The notes under the pieces: model-generated
Told to the model about the DNA's origin: nothing
Databases searched by the model: none
Seen by the model: only the letters and a program-made list of their open reading frames with translations
Made by a program: the position numbers and the translations under genes
Part shown: positions 57,894 to 64,000 of the stretch, in pieces
Layout of the letters: every line of letters starts with the position of its first letter
How positions within the stretch are numbered: the stretch's first letter is position 1
Source: Gnetum montanum
Taxonomy: Eukaryota; Streptophyta; Gnetopsida; Gnetales; Gnetaceae
Direction of reading: 5' to 3'
Length of the DNA stretch: 64,000 nt
Assembly: GCA_015680685.1 (NCBI GenBank)
Contig: MNCI01020942.1
Coordinates: 104,350-168,349 of the forward strand

Positions 57894-58169
57894 CTAGTTC
57901 TGAGTAACATTTGGCCCTATATTCGGAAGGTTTAATACTTCCAAAATGGCTTGAACAGAGAAATCAATAGTCACACCACAAATGTTAATCATGGTGCCTT
58001 CTTTTCTTTTCTTCTCTTTTTCTTTGTTGTACCAAAATTGGTACATTTCCCCTACGTACCAGGCACTGCTTGTAGAGAGGATAGGCCATAAGGGAGACCC
58101 TTTGAGGTGGTCCCTAATAGCCTCAGGAGAAAACTCTATGAAAGGTCCAAAGTTTAATTCCATGATCAC
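57894..58169 (-). pseudogene. Fragment of a putative plant transposon protein domain (element E)
   Basis: 91 codons: MELNFGPFIEFSP near the N-terminus and INICGVTIDFSVQAILEVLNLPN near the C-terminus. The pattern [I/V].[GV]V.[I/V]DFS...I...LNLP is the hallmark stretch of the 'putative plant transposon protein' family often carried by Athila-like gypsy elements. Gene X exon 4 (VVFHLSPEFFSNLFGV) shows a similar pattern. Truncated; followed at 58220-58414 by another short open frame. Confidence 0.5.
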
Positions 58170-58419
58170 TACAGTGAATATGGACCTTTCATGGATGATC
58201 TGAACACAATCCTAGGTCAACATGAGATATTATCCCTATTCAAATGCTGCTGCAGCTCCTCCTTTAGCCTACCTTGATTGTACAGGAGCAAGGAATTCTT
58301 GGTTCGTGCTAAATGATTATTTTTCCTGCTTTGCATGTTGTTCAGTAGGAACTTATCCTTCACCTCTCCTAGGTCATTTGATTGCACCTTGAGTAGGACC
58401 TTCTCGTTTTTCATGTTTC

Positions 58420-60300
58420 GGGGCCATCTGCAATCACATGGGGCTAATCGTTAGTAAGGTTGTTACCAAAGTTAGGTTATACCTTACTACTTGCCTTAAT
58501 AGATTTACTTTATTTCCGTGTGATGTTAATTGTTGGAAGAACATGTCCCTGAAAGATTATAATGTTGAGTCCTCTTTGCTTAGGTGGTTTCCACATTTAA
58601 TTTTCTAGTATAGCTAAGGGGATGAAATTATTTTTAACACATTCTATTCTTAATTTTACAGCTAATTACCCTTAAAGATGTCCTTTGGGCGATGATGAAT
58701 TTCAAAAAATTTATGCACTATTTGACATGTACCCCTCCCCCATGACTAAGCTGAACACTCCAGGTTCAAGGAGGTTCAAATGGAATGAAAATCAAAGTAC
58801 CAGTGAGCAAGTTATGGATATGAAAGCAAGGGATGCGCAATTGCGAGTCATAGAGAGGAATTTCAAAAACTTCCCCTGTGTGAATAGTTGCAAATGATGT
58901 TGATTAGCACAGGGGGATCACGTATATATATTTTCATCGAAGTTAGAGTAATTAAAGAATGTACTCAAGTATATATATATATATATATATATTGAAATTA
59001 AATGATGTAAACTAAGGACATCTAGATGATTGTTAAAGGGTTCCAGGATAATTCAACTAATTCTGAAGGCACAAAAATTATGATGGTATGGAATTTATCA
59101 ATAAGGATCTCAGATGGTAGAGAAAAAGGCTATGTGATGATTCATGGGAATGTTGAAATTTAGAGGGCTAATAGTAAGGAAAGAATGTTATGAAAAATAA
59201 GCTGAGGGTGAGAAATGGTGTGTGTGAGCTATATCCTAAGTGAAGATTACAAAAGATTACACAAGTGGGTCCTCCCCAGAGCAAGTTTCAACCTATAATG
59301 TCATTGTGTAACCACACTTAAAGTGTCGATGGGCACTAGAAGGGTTAGATGTAATCTACACTAATTCCACAAAACACACACATGTAATTATCACTGAAAT
59401 GAGATGAGAATTCTATGCTACGTGAGACATGAACCACAATTACATGAACAGTGAGATGAGATGTACTATAGAAAGGGATCATAGAGATTGGGACATGAGG
59501 TAACTAACCCAGGGCATAGTGAATCCTACATGTAAATGATGATTAATGTGTCATTAACCTATCGTTCCAAGATTAGGACCAAGTCCATTCCTCTAATTAG
59601 TAATGCCGCATTGTTTCATCCCATGATGAGCAACTATGAGAGTACCATAACAACAAGGTGTATGATCACTTGGCATTTTGTTTAAGGGAGGAGTGATTTT
59701 TGTTTTATGGCACCTTGTTTTTCTATTTTGTTGAAGAATACTAAATCCAGAGAAGCTACCAACCTTCAGGCATGGGTGCATGTCTTTTTAGTGAGACCCC
59801 CTAGAATAGCATTGGATTTTGAGTTCCCTTTTGATTACTCTTACTCCCATTTTTTGTTAGATCTACAAGGATCTTAGTACGACCATGTTGCATGATAACT
59901 CCCACAGTTGTCAGCAAAGAGAATCCGCAAGTCCCCTTGATGTCATACCTTAATCATACCCTATTGCTCCATCCTTCTTCATTCTGGGTACAATGAACAA
60001 AAAATTAATTTTAAGTTTAAAAAATGTTAAGAATATCACTGTACCCTTAAATAGAACCTCTAATTTGTAGAATGGATGAGTGGGTGTAATGGGCTCACTG
60101 TCCAAATAATTGATCTTTTGAGACTTGACAACATAGAACACACCTCAACCAACAATCCACATGAGTGTTTTATTTGTAGATGAGATTACTTATAAAAATG
60201 TAAAGAGACAAAAAGACAAAAAGATAAAATAAGAAAGTCAAAAATGAAAAACTAAAAAACAAAAAGTTGTAAAATTAAAGAAAATGAAAAGTATTTATTA
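58420..60300. other. Anonymous A/T-rich stretch with an (AT)n microsatellite
   Basis: No gene recognised. (AT)n runs at 58970-58992. A 70-codon open frame at 58685-58897 (MGDDEFQKIYALFDM...) has no family match that I can name. 60180-60300 is an A-rich run (ACAAAAAGACAAAAAGAT) like 50340-50440. Confidence 0.5.
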
Positions 60301-61122
60301 ATCCTACTTGCTATTAGAATGGGGGATATCCCTCATAGCTAAACGGTTGAGGATGGCAAGGATTAATAATTGACGACGGGGATCCTTGCATGTTGGAAGT
60401 ATTGGAACTTAGCCATACTTACCCTGTTGGGTTTCACACACTGGGTTATAGTATGGCTAAGTATGGCTAACCCTGTTGGGGAAATTTATATGATGTAGTT
60501 CCTAGATTATGAGTTGACCCACTATGATATTTAGGATTGTTAGATGGTATGCAAGGATCGGGATGATGCCTTCCATGATTGTGTTCATTGGGCCGTATGG
60601 TTGTTGGAGTGTTAGTTGGTAGCCCTAATGAAGTAACATGAGGCGTTGGATTTGAAGAGAAGGGTGCGCTACAATGTTGGGCTTGTGCTAAGTTGGATGA
60701 TGTAGTGGCCTTGGAATTATGCTGTCCTTTCCTAGGATCATTTCTAAAGAAGGGATGCCTTCATTGTTGAGGAGGCCTCTCACTGCTGTTGATAGTAGTA
60801 GCACAAGTGGCATTCGTGGGTTGTTGCTATGGCGTAGGCACTGTAGGAATAGTTGGTGGCGATGTGGAAGGAAGGAAAGGATGAGAATGTTGAAAGTTAG
60901 GAGGATTATAAGCTGCATAAGGTGGTGGTTGTGCTGAAGACATGGGTTGATAGTATTAAGGAGAATGATAATGTGGTGAGATAGAGTATGTTGGCTTAGT
61001 TGGAGAAACAGGATGTTGAACAAGATAAGTGTTTGGGTTCAGATGAAATGAAGGTTGTCTCCAGTTTAGTGGTGGTCTCCCCCATGATTGGGATTTTTTC
61101 CACTGTGATCGAACATAGTATT
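60300..61122 (-). pseudogene. Proline/glutamine-rich gag-like tail, degraded
   Basis: In one minus-strand frame the sequence gives a P/Q/S/N-rich region (PPTIPTVPTP, QQPTNATCATTINSSERPPQQ, RKGQHNSKATTSSNLAQ), similar in composition to the gag tail of element D (52800-52100). There is no conserved capsid motif. Interrupted on the right by the LTR of element F at 61123. Confidence 0.35.
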
Positions 61123-61722
61123 TGTAGCAACCGAAAATGTCGATAGCTGGAAAACACTGAGGGGTCAGCGGGCGCGACAGTTTCGACCCTGTACCCGCAG
61201 GAGGGCCATGCTGGGTGTGGGCAGATACGAGGCACCTTGAACGGTCTGGTTGATTAGACAGGGACTTACGTCAGCATCAATATAGCCTTTTGCAACATAT
61301 ATTTTTGAATGGAAATAGAAATGCATTGCAATAATTAAAAATAAATAAATGAAGCGATGCTTGAAAGCAAATGAAGCAGGAAATAATACAACATGCTACA
61401 ATATCAGGAAATAGAGTAGGATATAGTTAGAAAGGTGCACCACTCTGGAGTCACAAATTTGCTCTTCCAAAATGGATATAGTCGGTTGCACAATATGACG
61501 AAGTGTAAAGATGCCAAAAGTAACCAAGGTGTATAGAGCAGGTAGGTTGTGTGCTCAGGTGCGGACTTTGGAGCCAATAACATAGGGATTCTACCAAGGT
61601 GGTAGAAAGGGGGATAGGATGGAGTGCCAGCTGAAGATGCTGACTATTTGTGGATTCAAATAGAAAGCTTACAATACTTGATGTTGCAACATGCCAAAGG
61701 GAGAATTTTCTCTTTTGAATGC

Positions 61723-61761
<39 letters not shown>

Positions 61762-62795
61762 TTTTTCTTTAGATATTTTGAAATTGAACAGAACCAAACC
61801 CTTTGAATGTTACTGATGGAGGTATTTATAAGACTAAGGATGCGTCAAAAGGAGTGATTTGGACGCCATGTGCCCTGGGCTTCCGTTGACTTACTAGCGT
61901 CACACGTGCTGTGTTTGATCACTAGATCTGTAAGACCATTGTGATCGTGATTCTGTTGTGCCATAATTGTAGGTCTGCCATGCCATAACTATGTCGTCAG
62001 CATCCAAAAACGTATACCAACGATTCAATTAGATGAAGTGCATTAATGTCGGACAACCACCTACATGCCTTACCATACTTTGTAACTTAGCATGCTTGGC
62101 ACAGTGTCTTGTCGTTCATTCTGCTACATATTGCATGCTTGCTACGTTATGCTACGCTATGCAACATAGCATAGCGTAGTAGCTAGCCTTAGTTGCTAAA
62201 GTTTTTCCGATTTGCAAACTTTGTCTCCTGCAATGTAAGTTTCATGAAATCCACTGATTCTGCCCTTAGAGCTGCCTTCTGTCCCTTTCACAAGATTTCT
62301 ACACCTTGTTACGCCTTATAGCTCAATGTAGTGTAGAAGCAGACATGGTCTCCCGCTTCCTGACGAAAAGGGACATCATTGCAAAAGTCGCAATTGGGGG
62401 AGGGGAGTGGTATTGAAGCCATTGCTATGCTACACTACGTGGTGTAGCATAGCGTAGCACTTTGTTCTGCTGTTGTCTTTTGAAGCTTGCTACGCTACGA
62501 GGCATAGCTTAGGGTAGCAGACTTCGTGACTTAGAAAACTTGCCAAACTATTTTCTGTGCAGCCCGAATGCTACTGCCAACTTCGCATGCCATTTCTGAG
62601 TAGGTTGTCAGCTGGGTAGACTACCTTAGTGGACAAGAAGGATGACGTAGAACTTGTCCATGCTCAAAGTAGAAAATTTGCTGAACTGGCTAGCCTAAAA
62701 TTAGAATGTTCTCCTCCCGATGAATTGCCATAGCACTGTGTGGATTGCAAGGCTTGGTGAAGCTAGGATGACCTCATATTTTTTGAGGTGTTTCA
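61123..62795 (-). repeat. 3' LTR of element F
   Basis: The plus strand starts TGTAGCAACCGAAAATGTCG and ends TTTGAGGTGTTTCA. TATTTATA (TATA on the minus strand) is at 61823-61830. It contains a (GA)n run and, in U3, palindromic units of GCTACGCTATGC/GCATAGCGTAGC type (62140-62185, 62410-62515) where A/B/C carry GCGTATACGC. Confidence 0.8.
61726..61759. repeat. (GA)n microsatellite in the F LTR
   Basis: Seventeen GA dinucleotides without interruption. Confidence 0.95.
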
Positions 62796-63814
62796 TTGGT
62801 CCCTCTTTATCAATTTCTAGAGAACAAATTCGATAGACATCGACAAAGAATATGAAACACTGCAGCAAGTGAAATGCTAAGGTTGTCGCATGGTGAGTTC
62901 TGAGACGTCGCTGGGCCACACTTGAGAGTGTTGCATTGGTTTTGCAAAGTTTAAGGTAGAAAGCAAAGATGATGTTTAGTGAAGTCCTTCATCGGAGTGC
63001 TCTGAGGGGCTTGTTTGCATTCTCATCTTTAGTTGGCGTTGTTCTTTAACCTCTTGTAGGCAAGTGCCCCCTTCGTAGGATGAGTTGCGTTACATCCGTG
63101 AAGGGTTTTGACTTGCCTATAGACACCTTCCGCACGGTAAGTTGTGTTACGCATGTGTTGGAGTTTGCACTCTCAAATAGCCATGTTAGTCGAGGCACTC
63201 ACTTTGCAATGCTGTTAGCATTTACTACTATAGCGAGATGCATCTGTGGGGACAAGGTTTTGCTGGCTGTTGGCATTGTTGTTACTCTTGGACACCGTCG
63301 CTTTTGTGAGATGCCTAAAGTAGGAAGGCCAACAACGACCTTGGCAGCATGGAGGAATTGACCTTGAAGGCACCAGGAGCTGTTGAAATTCTGGATGCTC
63401 TAGAATCCCTACCAGGGGCTTGCATTCTAGGTTCAACTGTGGGAGCAGTTGCCACATAGCTAATGTCGTGCAAGCCCAAGCATCAGTAGGGAGCTAGAGT
63501 AACTGAATTGTGGCTGGGCCACAATGCTGTTGGCACTCCAGATGTGGGAGCCAGCCCAAGAACCACCGTTAGCGTAATGGGTTGTGGCGACGACAAGTTC
63601 GAAGGGCCAATGTGATGCCATACGACGTCTTCGAAGGGTCAGCATGATGCTAAGGGTGGCGACACCACGTGTATCCCAAATCACGTTCTTAGTGCGTCAT
63701 GAAAGATGTTCTAGGGCTACGGTGTCCCACCTACATGTTAGCATCGCATCCACTTGTTTGATGTGTATCTGGTACTGGTGCATGCCAGGGATGTGACGCA
63801 AACCCATTTTAAGA
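62796..63814 (-). other. Polypurine tract and 3' non-coding region of element F
   Basis: The minus strand reads GATAAAGAGGGACCAA before the LTR start TGAAACACC; further right comes a region in the position of 9669-10639 of B, much diverged. GTGTTTCATTGG and CATCGACAAAGAA..GAAACAC still match B. No gene recognised. Confidence 0.6.
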
Positions 63815-64000
63815 TCTTAGTAGACCATGTGCTAGTTTAAGGTCCTAGCAGACCGTACATGTTAGTTTACCATCGTAGCAGATGTGCTATGCCAGTTTAT
63901 AGTCATAGTGGACTAACAGTTCCAATTTCACATCGTAGCAGACAGTTGCCGCTAGTTTTACGCCATAGTGGGTGCTACTTGATGCCGCTAGTTTATCGTC
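63815..64000 (-). repeat. Tandem array 3 of element F (runs off the window)
   Basis: Units of about 33-40 bases: CTAGTTTAAGGTCCTAGCAGACC, TTAGTTTACCATCGTAGCAGA, CAGTTTATAGTCATAGTGGACTA, CTAGTTTTACGCCATAGTGG. The same AGTTTA core and spacing as 10640-11065. Confidence 0.8.

Larger units (their letters stand above)
61123..64000 (-). mobile_element. Element F: 3' end of a divergent relative of A/B/C
   Basis: Same layout as the 3' end of element B: minus-strand LTR (61123-62795), polypurine tract, non-coding 3' region, then tandem array 3 running off the window at 64000. The LTR ends are clearly homologous to the A/B/C LTR ends (TGTAGCAACCGAAAATGTCGATAGCTGGAA versus TGTACTGTCCGAAATTGTCGGTCTTCGGCTGGAA, shown here in part only), while the middle differs. 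Coding parts lie outside the window. Confidence 0.75.

Noticed and set aside
1-64000. tRNA, rRNA or host housekeeping genes
   Set aside because: No cloverleaf-like or rRNA-like segment was noticed, and all long conserved frames are retroelement genes; a covariance-model search was not possible here.

Overview
The window is repeat-rich nuclear DNA of a land plant with a large genome (a gymnosperm or fern would fit, but the sequence does not settle this). I see no intact host gene. Nearly everything from 1435 to 48369 is one family of very long (about 18 kb) Ty3/gypsy LTR retrotransposons inserted into each other three levels deep. The family belongs with the Tat-like (Ogre/Retand/Grande-type) elements: its pol has two RNase H domains, no chromodomain is visible, and genes not needed for transposition sit inside it.

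Nesting. Outer copy C (+ strand, 5'-truncated near 1435, 3' LTR 47036-48369) is split by copy A (+ strand, 2955-38797, perfect 5-bp target duplication CCTGG). A is split inside its protease by copy B (- strand, 8463-26150, target duplication ACCAA/ACAAA). All LTRs begin TGAAACACC and end near GGTACA. B is the most complete copy.

Element layout (5'->3'): LTR; primer binding site; leader full of GCGTATACGC-like palindromes; gag with a zinc knuckle; a linker of repeated PYVVRVPP-like peptides; protease; tandem array 1; an ANTISENSE multi-exon gene ('gene X') whose first intron is packed with the same palindromes; a TATA box for gene X; tandem array 2; RT - RNase H - second RNase H - integrase; tandem array 3; a conserved 1-kb 3' region; polypurine tract; LTR. 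Gene X is present at the same place in A, B and C. Its exon/intron boundaries are conserved, and six of its seven introns join in phase. The N-terminal part resembles FCP1/NIF-type HAD phosphatases but lacks the catalytic aspartates. The middle resembles the 'putative plant transposon protein' domain found in other plant gypsy elements. A conserved 3' splice acceptor just before RT and a candidate donor in protease suggest that gene X lies, antisense, inside an approximately 6-kb intron of gag-pol.

Right part. 48370-50460 is mostly anonymous. 50461-54787 is a decayed minus-strand gypsy element D (gag-pro and integrase, RT deleted) with its PBS and LTR to the right. 56538-57449 is a related LTR (E), followed by fragments including a short ORF of the same transposon-protein type. 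61123-64000 is the 3' end of F, a divergent minus-strand relative of the A/B/C family whose LTR carries a different palindromic motif (GCTACGCTATGC-like).

All coding regions except B's protease ORF carry stops or frameshifts, many of them apparent C-to-T changes, so these look like silenced, methylated, decaying copies. Splice sites, LTR borders and domain calls were read by eye. Domain names are family-level judgements without database searches.
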